A DNA stretch of 64,000 bases, from assembly GCF_050003625.1 (NCBI RefSeq), contig NC_134398.1:115544145-115608144 (forward strand). Reading direction: 5' to 3'. The translations under genes were made by a program, and so were the position numbers. Under the pieces are notes generated by a model. That model was not told the origin of the DNA, ran no database searches, and saw only the letters and a program-made list of their open reading frames with translations. Source of the stretch: Haematobia irritans (lineage: Eukaryota > Arthropoda > Insecta > Diptera > Muscidae). Every line of letters begins with the position of its first letter. Positions within the stretch are counted from its first letter, which is position 1. Positions 40,626-51,638 of the stretch are shown here, in pieces.

Positions 40626-41400
40626 TTAACAAGGTTTATTTGTCCGCAACCCAAGTGCTGCCGGCAAGCGACTTGAGGACCTTGTGTCTACCGCGGAGCT
40701 TATCACAAATTGCAGTGGCATGGGCGGACGACTTATAAAGCTGTCGAATGTCACCCCGAGAATCTTGGGGTAATTTGTTGTCGGAATTGTTTCGCCATCG
40801 ATTCTGACATTCAACTGCCTGCGTACTTTCGCCGTCCATGTAGTGAATAGTGTGGCTGAGGATTTGGTGGGAGATATCCTCAAATTTCTTGCAGTGACAT
40901 AACTGGTAAGATCAGCGAGGTAGACATTTAATCGATCACAAATGTCATCAACAATGGGCCCGGATGCCATGATTGTGCAATCGTCCGCATAAGACACAAT
41001 CTCGACGCCGTCAGGAGGGGGTGGAATCGAGGACAGGTAGAGGTTAAACAGTGCCGGAGATATCACCCCGCCCTGGGGAACTCCCTGTTTAACTCTACGG
41101 GGTTTTTACTTCTTGTCCCTGAATTCCACGTACGACTGGCGTCCACACATATAATTCAGAACCCAACGCTTCGTTCCTGCCGGTAGGAACGTGTTCTCGA
41201 TGTCCTCGAATAATGTGGCATGGTTGACCGTATCGAACGCTTTCGATAGGTCAAGCGCCACGAGGACCGTCCTATGACACGGCTTGGGCTGATTAAGTCC
41301 CTTATTGATATGTGTCGAAATGGCATGTAAGGCGTCGTACTGTGTACCTTACGGAATCCATGTTGATGGTGGGCAGCTGGAAAATTCTCCACAAGGCTGG
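40626..41400 (-). pseudogene. Reverse transcriptase of the CR1/Jockey-group element
   Basis: Spread over three frames: HHQHGFRKVHSTT and the SKAFDTV region (41156-41392), the GVPQG motif near 41075, then ISPALFNLYLSS and the catalytic SYADDCTIMASG (40626-41066). Several indels. It would have copied the element RNA. Confidence 0.8.
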
Positions 41401-41502
41401 GGAGGAGTAGTGCCTCAAGTGTCTTGGCTACCGGTGAGAGAAGGGATATCGGTCTTTACGATTCACCTTTACTCGAATCTTTGCCTAGCTTCAGTAGTGG
41501 AA

Positions 41503-42140
41503 TCACTCTTCCCATCTTCCAGACATCGGGTATAATGAGTGATTCCAAGGACAAATTGAGGAGTCTGGTAGGTGCTCAACTCCTAGTATTTCCAGATGCT
41601 TCAGCATTAGCTTTGAAATTCCGTCGGGGCCCAGCGCCTTAGATGGTTTCGAGCTGTTGATGACATTGGTAACTTCGGCTGCGGTAAATTGTGGTGTGTC
41701 GTTGGCTCGGAGACCACGTATGCGACGAGTGGCTCTCCTTTTCGCTCTATCACTCTCGGGATGCTCGACAAACTGTCGGTTGAAGTATTTGGCGCATTTC
41801 TTCGGATCAGTCACAGTCACGTCGCCAAATCCCATCATCCCTTGTAGCGGGGTTCGAGGGGGCTCTCACTGTTGACCACAATTTACCAGTTCCTGTGCCT
41901 AAGTTACATCGCCTCAGGTGCTCTAACCAAGTGTTCCTCTTGTGCTCGTCGACTATCTTACTAATCTCTAGATTTAGTTCTCTGATCCTAGGATCAGCAG
42001 GGTTAGCACGACGGCGTTCATCACGCTCGTATGCGAGTCCCGCCGCTTCGGCTGGGAAGTTGGGCCTCACTTGGGCAATTCGACCAGCGGGTATGAAGCG
42101 AGCGGCTGCTGCGTTGATGATGTCCCGGAACGCCCTCTGG
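41503..42140 (-). pseudogene. Linker between endonuclease and RT of the CR1/Jockey-group element
   Basis: Two overlapping open pieces: RPNFPAEAAGLAYERDERRR to LWSTVRAPSNPA, then VTVTDPKKCAKYFNRQFVEH to SSKPSKALGPDGISKLMLKH. The last is the usual KALGPDGI motif just before the RT. One frameshift near 41830. Confidence 0.8.
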
Positions 42141-42468
42141 GCAACATGAATATGAGAGGGGGACGGGAGCTCACTGAAGCGGCGATCGGTGTATTCTCTG
42201 AAAGCTTCCCAGTTGGCTTTCTTTTAATTGATAAACGTCCGGCGTTCAGGGGTTATGAAATCGGAGGGTCGGTTAATGGTGAGAATTATGGGGTATGGGG
42301 GGAGGTGGTCCGGCAGGAAACGTCATTTATCAGACCATAAGACGATAAGGTAAATCTGGCGAACTGCTGCAGTCACCCATAATTCTCGTGGGGCCCTCTT
42401 TCACATTGCAAAATGTGGAGTCATCTATCTGCTCTGCCAAAGCTATGCCTCTCACCTAGGAGTGAATG

Positions 42469-42946
42469 TCAAAGTTCATGGTGGGCATTAAAGTCTCCTA
42501 GAACCAATCGGTTATGCCCGCACAATAGCCACTCAATGTTTGGGCAATAACCTGAAGCACAGCTACCAACCGGCGGTATATACACATTGTATAGCTCTAT
42601 CTCGGCAGCCCCAGACTTGACTGCTACCCCCATACATTTCATATACGGGTCACTAGTGTCTGGCACAAGCGGGATAGGTCTATACTGCACGGAACGGTGT
42701 ATTATGAAAGCCAGGCCACCACCTCTACTTCTTGTACGATCCTTTCGAAGCACATTGTATCCATCACAATGGCGTAGGCTGCAGGTGGAATTCAGCTTAG
42801 TCTCCTGGATCGCCACGACCCTTATCCTTTTCCGACTCATAAAGTCCACGATTTCGCTAATCTTAACTCGGAGCCCATTGCAATTAAATTGCAAAAACGA
42901 TGCACTATCCGGAACTGGGACAACAATATTGGGTGTAAGATGCTGC
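42469..42946 (-). pseudogene. AP endonuclease of the CR1/Jockey-group element
   Basis: LQFNCNGLRVKISEI, VVAIQETKLN, GGGLAFIIHRSVQ, YNVYIPP and LVLGDFNAHH are the endonuclease motifs in order. The frame can be read upstream to about 42946 (PNIVVPVPDSASF). After HHEL the frame is lost, and the C-terminal SDH motif is not in frame. Confidence 0.83.
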
Positions 42947-43004
42947 GGCGGAGAATATTGTTGTACGGGAGATGTCGGGGGGTCGCATAGCCAGACGACC
43001 CACT

Positions 43005-43110
43005 GCTGCTATCGCTGGCACAGCATCCTGCCACGTAGTCAGTATGACTATACTCCCGCAGCGATGTTAAGCCGGAGCAGTTCCGGTAATGCACCCACTC
43101 CAAGCACCGG
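43005..43110 (-). pseudogene. Zinc-finger-like N-terminal segment (C2..HC..CC) of the same element
   Basis: RCNRCLEWVHYRNCSGL followed 15 residues later by GCC gives Cx2C, Hx3C and CC spacing reminiscent of PHD fingers. It lies just upstream of the endonuclease in another frame. PHD-like fingers are known in some CR1-group elements. Confidence 0.5.
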
Positions 43111-43130
43111 TTACACCTGACCGATACCGA

Positions 43131-43570
43131 ACGGTGGTGGATCAGGTTTCGGCAGACGACGACGAAGTTGATTTCGCCGTCGCTTTTCGTCTGTCGCCAC
43201 TAATTGGTATTCCGTTCGTCGATATATTCTGCTATCGACGAAAATCGGTATTCCTGGTGTCGCTTTTTGTAGTTCAATGCCTTTGGACTTTAGAGACAAA
43301 TTGTAACAAATGGTAGAAAGGTGTAACTATTATTAAAAAATCTATATTGTTCAAATATTTATTCCAGCTTCCACTCTTTGCGGAACTCATTTTCTATATC
43401 AAGGAGTTCTGAGCTGACCACGATCAGAAATCTATTGATAAGAAATGCGCTATTTTTACTAAATTGACAATGACCTGTATATATAGTAGTTATGATCATC
43501 ACATTCACATCAAAGAAAAGAACACTGCATGATTGAAGTAAACTTGTTGATTTTCAATTCCATTTATTTT
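43131..43570. other. Possible 5' remnant of the CR1/Jockey-group element, then intergenic
   Basis: 43140-43290 is rich in CGTCGTC/GACGAC words and shares GGAATACCAA(A)TTAGTGGC with 46205-46228 on the opposite strand. The rest shows nothing. Confidence 0.35.
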
Positions 43571-43581
43571 TAATAGAAACC

Positions 43582-45723
43582 CTGGATGAACATATAAGGA
43601 ACCAGTTAGACAGGAAACTATCAACTACACTCAGTGGTGCATCACATAGAGAGATCCATGACTTATGGCGACTATACATTGGCGGCGTTTCTGGACATTG
43701 AAGGTGCTTTTAATTATACGAAAATTGATAAGGTGGTACATGCATTAGAGAGGTATAGTGTTGAGAAATTCGTTATAAAGTGGATCGAGTTGATGTTGCT
43801 AAGCAGGGACATGGTGGTCGAGCTAGCGGGCTCCATAAGGAGGGCTAGGACCACTAGAGGACTGCCACAGGGAGGAGTTATATCACCTTTGCTGTGGCTA
43901 TTGGTGGTGAACGAGTTATTGCTTGGACTGACTAGTAAGGGTATCAAGGTAGTGGCATACGCGGATGACATTGTGATAATGGTATCGGGGAAATTCCTCG
44001 ACTCTATTGCGGATGTGCTGAGTGAGTCTTTGCAGTATCTCTCGGAATGGACTCTAGGATGCGGTTTAGGGGTGAACCCTAGTAAGACGGAGTTGGTATT
44101 GTTCACCAGGAGGAGAAAGGTTATCGGGTGCAAGTCTCCTGTATTCCAGAACGTAGAGTTGACGCTCTCGAAATCAGCAAGGTACCTAGGAGTTATTTTG
44201 GACTCCAGGCTGAACTGGATGGATAATACTGCCGATCGCATTAAGAGGGCCTATGCGGCACTATACTAGTGTCAAAAATTGGTCAGGCAGAGATGGGGAA
44301 TGAGGCCTTCTCTTTTTGCCTGGATTTATACCGCGGTTGTAAGACCTGTGGCCACATATGGCTGTCATGTTTGGTGGACGATCGTGAAACACCAAAATCA
44401 TATATCGAGAATAAACAGGATAAATAGGACTGCCCTCATCTATATGACAGGTGACATGAGGACCACAGCCACTGCTGCTCTGGAGGTAATGATGGGATTT
44501 ATCCCACTCCATTTACACGTAAGGAAAATAGCTGAACTGACACTTCTGAGACTGAGGAGCTTGAACACGCTGGAGAGGACAACCTGCAGGCACACTGAAA
44601 TTTTGGACGAGCAGTATAGAGAGACGGACCATATGGCCACGGAGCATGTTTATCATCACAAACCGACGTACATTATACCAAGTATGGAAGAGTGGGAAGA
44701 CAGGAAGATACCCTTCGGAACTCTGAACATGTATACGGACGGATCGAAGATGGAAGAAGGAACGGGCAGCGGAATCTATTGTAGTGAACTAGGTATAAGG
44801 GAGTCTTACACGCTGGATAGTGATTGCAGTATTTTTCAGGCTGAGATTTATGCGATCACGAAGGCTGCTGAATCGCTGTTGATGAGGCCGTTATACAGAA
44901 GCGATATCAGCTTCTTCATCGACAGTCAGGTAGCTATAAAGGCATTGTGCAGTACTGACATAAGGTCTAGGGTAGTCAGCCGCTGTCGTCGAGAACTCAA
45001 GGTTCTCACTGAACAGCATAATATAACTCTGTGCTGGGTACCTGGGCACTATGGGATAATAGGAAATGAGGAAGCGGATGTGCTGGCTAAGGAGGGTGCT
45101 CGTGGAACGAACAATGTCCTAGCGGACGTTTTTCCTCCACTATCTTCTTATCATTACAGGATAGAGGTTAAATATGATGAGCAATGGCGTAGACGCTGGG
45201 TCTCTTCGGTTGGTTGCGAGCAAACCAAGTTGATATGGGATGAAAAGAAACGTAGAAACTGTGAAATTTTGTTGTCGATGAGCAGAGAGGAGTTACGGCC
45301 ACTGATTGGTATTATAACAGGACACAACACACTTGGGAAACACATGGTAAGAATAGGACTTAAAGACGATGATATCTGTAGATGGTGCCTGGACCCGGAA
45401 GTTACGGAGGACTCGTACCACTTCCTGTGCCAGTGCCCAGCTTTATCCTTTAAAAGAAACAAGATACTGGGCTTCTTTTTCTTTCAGACTCTCACTGATC
45501 TACGGGAGTGCAGCTTAAGGAACATACTTGCCTTCATCAGGGCCTCTGGTTGGTTATTCTGAGATTTCTTTCAAAGAGAACGAGCAGAGGGAAGTTTCTG
45601 GGACGAGGCGGCCGCATCGGAAGAAGATAGATTGAAAAATCACATCGAGGGATCACAATGGACCTATACTGGTCTAAGTGGGCATCAATATAAAACATTG
45701 ATGTCACCCTCTACAACCTAACC
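43582..45723 (+). mobile_element. LOA retrotransposon, second family, 5'-truncated
   Basis: Begins within the RT and ends CAACCTAACC. The 11-bp target duplication TAATAGAAACC is perfect at 43571-43581 and 45724-45734. The 3' end (ATCACAATGGACCTATACTGG, TAAGTGGGCATC) is a diverged version of the tail of the first family. Confidence 0.92.
43583..45562 (+). pseudogene. LOA family 2 ORF2, C-terminal two thirds, one nonsense codon
   Basis: After a short frameshifted start (LDEHIRNQLDRKLSTT) the RT reads open from 43634: AAFLDIEGAFNYTK, GLPQGGVISPLLW, VVAYADDIVIMV (catalytic YADD). A TAG at 44267-44269 stands where the related element has TCG (ALYSCKK). RNase H follows (NMYTDGSKMEEG, IFQAEIYAITKAAE, FFIDSQVAIKAL, WVPGHYGIIGNEEADVLA), then a Cys/His cluster CRWCLDP...YHFLCQCPAL and ASGWLF at the end. 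Apart from truncation, the single stop and the 5' junction it is remarkably well kept, so it is fairly young. Confidence 0.9.
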
Positions 45724-45734
45724 TAATAGAAACC

Positions 45735-46269
45735 TAATGTATTTTATTTAGCACCAAACTTAGATAACAATTGTGTCCTTTATATAATGTCAATGTCGTT
45801 CCAATTGTATAAGCCGGGTGTTGTTATTTTCCTAATGTAGATATCTAAATCATTTCCCAAGTCAAATTTATCATTTATTTAGATTTTCCAAGTTAAAATT
45901 GGATTACAAACAAATAACAGTTTAAACGCAAATAATTAAAATTCCGCCATCGATGTCAGCGTCGTCGCCATTTTAATAATTTTGGAAGCTTTTACTGCCC
46001 TTGTGTATATCCACATTTTTCCCGCGTCAAATTTAATATTTTTTCTGGATTTTCAGAGTTAGATTTACGCCAGAAATAAAAATATTTTAAAGCGAAAGGA
46101 TTGAAATTAATTTTTTGCACATCAGCTGATAGTTTTATAGTGATAAAGGTCATTTGTTACCGAGTATTGCAATTGCCACAAAAAGTAATCGTCGCCGTCG
46201 CCAATAGGAATACCAAATTAGTGGCTAGGCGACGAAAAAACGACAGACGTCAAAAAGCGTGGGCGACAA
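45735..46269. repeat. Diverged repeat shared with 47765-48000
   Basis: 46015-46269 (GGATTTTCAGAGTTAGA, TTTTGCACATCAGCTGAT, GTTACCGAGTAT, CGACAGACG) matches 47780-48000 in the same orientation; a weaker version lies at 45850-45940. No coding sequence recognised. Confidence 0.6.
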
Positions 46270-47764
46270 TACCCAGCAAAAACTACACTCAAAAAAAAAG
46301 TGAACTCTCTATTTCACTAAAGCCAATTTAACTTTATTTTAGTTCATGGAAATATTATGTTTGGAGAAAGTTTTCTTTACTGTAATACTTTTTTGTGTAC
46401 ATTAGTTAAATTAACTAAACCCGAGGAAAAAAATATACTCAAATGAAGCATAAAGATTAACTAAATTCGTGTCTTCCATAAAATAGTTCAGAATTTCTTT
46501 AAATTTGTAAATTTTACCAAAAAGGCGTCCATCGTGAACTTTCTATGTCACTAAAGACATTCTTGCAATTTTGAACTCCAAGTTTTTTCTTCAAACTACA
46601 AAATTTTCTTTAACAAGTGAAAAAACTTAGTTATGTCTAATAAATTTTCTTGTATTTGTCGAAAAATATTTACTTATTTTTATGACATCGGCGTGATGCC
46701 AACGTTTGTAATACTGTTTAGTTAAAATTTTCTACAAATATTCAAAATTTTCTAAAATTAACCGAAATTTTTCTTCCTAGTGGGTTCACTGTTTTTTCAG
46801 TGTAAGTAACCACATCTCATTACCATTGGTATTACCAAGAGTACAGCTGTCATTACACGTTGCATTACATTGCGGTGAGTTATAATGACTAACTTGTAAT
46901 GACAAACATAAATACTTCTCGGTAATTTTCGAATTGTTTTTCTCAAATTTTTATGCAGTTGGCTTTCACTGACTTAAAAAAATAGAATAAATAGTGGTAC
47001 CATTAGGTATAATTATCCACATAATTGAGTATTTACTTAAAAAATAAAAAGAACATGTAATGTGACATTAATTCTGAACATTTTTCCGCTAAAAATTGTT
47101 ATCACAAATATTTCATAATAATTGTGCTTTAAGTTAATGCCATTATCATATTATGTTTTAAATAAATGCTTTCTTATACCTCATTCATATTACACTTCCA
47201 AAATGCACTTAAACTTGATTTCAAATGCCATTTGCCTTATAAAAAAGGGACTTAAAATTCATTTTTAGTAGATTTCGAACCTAATGTGAATTGACTACTG
47301 GATATATTATAACGTAATTCACGAATCCAACTCCCTTAAACAACCTACATTTATTTCTATTTTAAGTGTGAAATTAAATTGCGTGTAATCTTATTTAGAT
47401 GATTTGTTAGATTTTTTGTTTATTTTTACAATATTCGTTTCTATTCAAGTAGTGCTCCTATTACAGCATTACTCACCATATTTTGATCCATTGTAATCGG
47501 CGATAGAAACCAATATTTTCGAGATTTGGTTGCCTGATACAATAAGTGGCTATTTTGCAAACTTTGGTGTATCTACGAATAAGTGATTACATATTAGTTG
47601 ATTGTATGCTCTAAAAGCACTACTTATTTCTTGGCCGAAAGTCTAAGGGGTAGTACTTTCCTCCTAGGACATGCGTATGTAAATGTATATATTAATAAGT
47701 GGTTATTAATTTTTAAATAGGCTTACATACAAAATTACCGGGTAATGAGAGGTTTTGCTGGGTA
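46270..47764. mobile_element. TACCCAGCAAAA-ended TIR element
   Basis: Left TACCCAGCAAAAAC, then (after the nested MITE) CTCATTACC; right GGTAATGAGAGGTTTTGCTGGGTA. It splits the repeat described at 45735. No transposase, and target duplication not clear. Confidence 0.65.
46286..46802. mobile_element. CACTC/CAGTG MITE (517 bp)
   Basis: CACTCAAAAAAAAAGTGAAC and GTTCACTGTTTTTTCAGTG; TA at 46284-46285 and 46803-46804. Lies inside the left terminal repeat of the preceding element. Related copy at 26587-27068. Confidence 0.8.
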
Positions 47765-48234
47765 GGAATAAGGGCGAATATTTTTTTCTTGATTTTCCGA
47801 CTTAGAATTGCGTCAGAATTAAAAATACTTTAAACCGAAAAAATTAAAATTCATTTTTTGCACATCAGCTGATTGTTTTTTAGTGATATCGGCCTTTTAT
47901 TACCGAGCATACCACTCTACAGGAATACGACTTAAAAGCGACAGACGACAAAAAGTGACGGCGAGAGCGAGGGCGACTTCAGCAATAAGGGTGTTTATTC
48001 GATTTTTCAAAGAAACATTAAATAAATAAACACTGCATTTTTTGTCTTCATAGTCTTCATTATATTATATTTGACTCAACATTCATTCTATTTCGAATTC
48101 AAATCAACGGCAGCTGGGTGTTTTAACACAAAATCGATTCCAATCTGTAAATGATATTATTAATAAGATATTAATATTTTTGCCGCAAAAATCTTCTTTA
48201 CGCGGCATACATATACATGCATGCCGAAATCAGA
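47765..48234. repeat. Second copy of the repeat described at 45735-46269
   Basis: See 45735-46269. Beyond 48000 nothing is recognisable. Confidence 0.5.
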
Positions 48235-48337
48235 TACATATGTTCGAGAAAATCACATTTTTGCGACAAACATGTTCCCCGTTCAAAAATTACATTTTGC
48301 TTTTGAAACATGTTTGAGGTGATCATATTCCTTCTAA
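48235..48337. repeat. Part of a fold-back MITE (ACATGTTTGAGGTGATCATA family)
   Basis: Right arm AAACATGTTTGAGGTGATCA, TATTCCTTCT, as at 59885-60073 and 60635-60864. The terminal GTG is missing; it joins directly to the fold-back element. Confidence 0.6.
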
Positions 48338-48344
48338 GTTAGAA

Positions 48345-49905
48345 ATATTGTCCCTAGTGGGTCCATGGGCTGACATGTACGAGTAGGCTTTAAAAGTTGG
48401 TCACCTCGGGGGTAGCAAATTTTGTTTCAGCTGTCAAATCCGCAATTATGAACCAATTTCTATGATTTTTCTTTGCTGGATAGAACTTGTAAAACCCTTC
48501 AAAAAATGTCGCGAGTGTGCGAATATATTTTATAGTTTGCGAGATATATGTCCCACAATTTATTTTTGTTTTGCAAAATTTTATCAAAGTGGGGTCAGTA
48601 TTTTGAACCTACAGGGTCCGTTTTTGGGCCGATCCTTGTTTTCTTTTATTAACCACAATCCCTACAAAATTCTACTAACTCAGGAGCGAAAAATTGTGTA
48701 CCTATGTGCTTTAGACTAAAGGTTGTAAACCCCACAATTTAGAATTTAAAAAAATACACAAGTTGATCAATTTTTTCAGAAAAGACAACTGCATTCTTTC
48801 TGTCGTTTCTATATATATCACAATTTGTTTTTGTTTGTTTCTTATAGATAGATAAAGATACGTTTTAAGCTTTTATCGGTAGTGTATGAGTTCTTCTCAT
48901 CCTAAAATCGGTAATTTTTCAAAATTAAAAAATTTTGTTTTAAAAAATTCTCATTTGGCAAAGCACCGAGTGTTAAGCCAATCTCTTTTCCAAAAAGCCC
49001 CTTGTGTCCACTAACTAACTTTAAAAGGTTTCAACATCCTACCGGTAACAGCTGAGAAATATGCAAATTATCAAAAAAAATAACGTGTTTTTAACAAATG
49101 TGCCAATTTTGTGGATTTTTTGAATTTTTGAATTTTGAATTTTGGGAATAGTATATTCAGCAATATTTCTTAAAACAATTTCCCTGCAAAATTCAATAAA
49201 AATCATAACGATATTATAATTAGTTCAAGAGTGATATATATTTCAATTCATATTTTTAATTCCCAAAAAAATGTAATTAAAAAAATGGTTCCTGGGCCAA
49301 AAACGTGATTTTTTTCGCAATTTTTGTTTTTCTCGATAACATAAACAGAAAGTTCTCTAAAATACCTTTCCATAATGCATTAACACCGGAATTTGTCAAC
49401 ATTTTATATGGCCCCAGAAGCCAGAATTTTACTTAGATTTGCTTGCACGAGGAGTCTTACAGTACAGTCAAGTGTGTAAAATTTGGTCGATATCGGTTCA
49501 GATTTAGATAGCTCTTATATGTATCTATTGTTTTCGGCCCAAAAACGGACCTTGTGGGTTCAATATACTGACCCCACTTTGTTAAAATTTTGAAAAAAAA
49601 AAAATAAATTGTGGGCCCATATCTTTATAACATACCTTTTTATATGGTTTTACAAGTTCTATCCATCGAAGAAAAAATCATAGAAATCGGTACATAATTG
49701 ACAGCTAAAAAAATTTGATACCCCCGAGGTGACCAACTTTCAACGCCTACAGGTCAGTCTGTGGATCCACTAGGGAGTCACAATCTTGCTAACTTAGAGG
49801 AAAACTCTCAGCTTTCACACAAAGAAAAAAATTATGTTGATAACATATCTTAATCCGTTCAAAAGATGCAGAATTAATCCCAAAATAAAGCGAACCACTG
49901 TGCAA
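48345..49905. mobile_element. Fold-back element with arms of about 290 bp and a CACAGTGG end
   Basis: 48352-48640 and 49530-49795 are inverted copies (GTTGGTCACCTCGGGGGTA, CAAAGTGGGGTCAGTAT, GGTCCGTTTTTGGGCCGA). The right side continues to GCGAACCACTGTG at 49905, so the end reads CACAGTGGTTCGC. The left terminus is missing. CACAGTG ends are known from Transib elements, but no transposase or 5-bp duplication supports that here. Confidence 0.7.
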
Positions 49906-49958
49906 CGGCTCGTAGAGCGCTTCACACGATATGTGTCAGCAGTTAAAAAAAATCATTC

Positions 49959-50126
49959 CTCTCTGACAAAAACATAAAATCTAGACTGAAATTCTTTAAA
50001 GATCACCGGCATTGGACGCTAGAAGATTGGAAACGGATAATTTGGTCTGACGTAATGAAAAATAATCGTTTCCACAGTAAGGACAAAAGAATGAACATTC
50101 TCAAAAAAACATTAAAAAAATTTTGA
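49959..50126 (+). pseudogene. Tc1-like transposase fragment
   Basis: 56 codons reading LSDKNIKSRLKFFKDHRHW, TLEDWKRIIWSDVMKNNRF and on to a stop. The block W-x2-W...IWSD is the region of the first catalytic Asp of Tc1-type transposases. The rest of the element is missing. Confidence 0.75.
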
Positions 50127-50518
50127 AATCTTCCGCTTTTGGCTGACATGGGCAAATGGCATTAAATATCTGCTAGCATTGTTCAAAATATTCTCACATA
50201 GTTGTATACACCGAACAAGTATAGAAAAGTGTTTTTTTCTTTTTTTTATTTTTTCCAAATCAACGAGGAGCTGAATGTAAGTGGAGATTATTTAGAAAAT
50301 ACTCTGGCAACTCTGATATACGAACACAAGGTTTTAGATAAGTTCTAAGCAAATGGGTACATATATACCAAGGAATATATCACACGATACAATAAATTAT
50401 GACTCAAATGTGTGAGATTATAATGAATCCTTACACTCAGAAGGTAACTACGTGGATATCTGCTCGCAGGCATATGAGTTATGCATGACTTTTGTTATGT
50501 GGTATGTGGTTAGAAATA
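50127..50518. other. Intergenic, no feature seen
   Basis: AT-rich without recognisable repeats. Confidence 0.4.
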
Positions 50519-51069
50519 CACACTGTTAGAAAAATATGTTTTTCATATGTTCCGATATAAACAAAATGTTTTTCGGGCACAATTTTTAAACACAATATAT
50601 TTAAGTGCCAACATGTAATGTTCCTAAACTAACACTAAATGTTTGGGACACATATGTTAATATGTTAAAATATATTATGTTTGGGGTATGAATGTTTCAT
50701 AAAAATAATATGTGTGAATGTAAACATATATAAATTTACAAATTTCGAGCAAACATATATATGTTTACAATTTCTGTGAAATGGTTGTATGTTGTTTCGG
50801 AAAACTGCTTTATGATAAGGCCAAAAATTTTATATGCTTAAGTCTAAATATTATTTAATTTGAATATTAGAATGAGTATTCGGAGTAAAGAGAATAGACA
50901 TTCGGAACCAAGAGCATAGAGATTTGAAAAAAAAACAGCATGTGTTTTCGCCTTGAGAGGAGAATTTTATGTATGTGGGGACTATAAATTTTTAATAACC
51001 CACATTTCGAAGTTTCATTATAAAAATTTAATATAGTATAAATGTCTAAATTGCAAAAAAAAATTGGTT

Positions 51070-51142
51070 CGGTCGGAGCAGGAATTGAACACACGACCCT
51101 TTGCATGCAAGGCAGGCATGCTAACCACTGCTCCACGTGGCC
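51070..51142 (-). ncRNA. tRNA-like module, left-pointing
   Basis: Minus strand A box TGGAGCAGTGGTTAGC, B box TGTTCAATTCC (mutated from GGTTCGATTCC), Ala-like CCTTGCATG loop, followed by a T9 run as terminator. Close to the SINE head at 13069-13409. Confidence 0.62.
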
Positions 51143-51255
51143 AACAAATGTATGTTTCTTTTAAATAATGTTATGTTTGCATGGGCTCGTGGGCGCTGCA
51201 AAGTATGCTATATAAATGTAACTTGTAACGATAATTGTCTACTGGTGACTATAAC

Positions 51256-51330
51256 TACTACGTAGCCCAGTGGATAGTGTGTTGGCTTACAAACTGTATG
51301 GGCCTCGGTTCGATTCTCCGCCCAGGCGAA
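51256..51330 (+). ncRNA. tRNA-like module, right-pointing
   Basis: A box TAGCCCAGTGGATAGTG, B box GGTTCGATTCT. Followed by GGTAAAA and, 60 bp on, TTTGTATTACAG. Acceptor stem does not pair. Confidence 0.62.
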
Positions 51331-51638
51331 AGGTAAAATTAAAAAAAAAAAAATTATAAAATTTAATAATTTCTTCAACATTATTTGTATTACAGAAAAA
51401 GGTGCCAAGAACTAAAAATTTCGTGGAAGTGAAAATTATGTGAGGGAATGATCACAATCTTCTTTGGGGAAAATTCTTCCAAGCATATACTATTTTTGGG
51501 CTCAAAATGCTTCCAAACATATAATATGTCCACATAAAACAAACATATTAATATTTCGGCAGTATCCAATAATATATGTGCTTCCTGCAAAATATGTTTG
51601 GAACATATGTTAAAGAAGCGATTTTTTTTGAGGGTGCA

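Larger units (their letters stand above)
39900..43130 (-). mobile_element. Decayed CR1/Jockey-group non-LTR retrotransposon
   Basis: GC-richer than its surroundings. In order on the minus strand: a zinc-finger-like segment, endonuclease, linker, reverse transcriptase and a Cys/His C-terminus, with many frameshifts. The parts are in the right order and spacing for a nearly full-length ORF2. No RNase H is seen, unlike the LOA elements. Ends not defined. Confidence 0.82.
50521..51636. mobile_element. Twin-tRNA-like CAC...GTG element, CACTGTTA type (1116 bp)
   Basis: CACTGTTAGAAAAATATG at the left, GATTTTTTTTGAGGGTG at the right, CA at 50519-50520 and 51637-51638. Carries two head-to-head tRNA-like modules. 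Left arm as at 7853 and 57822. Confidence 0.83.

Noticed and set aside
47000..47700. Possible exons between the repeats
   Set aside because: No open frame with coding character and no credible splice-site series.
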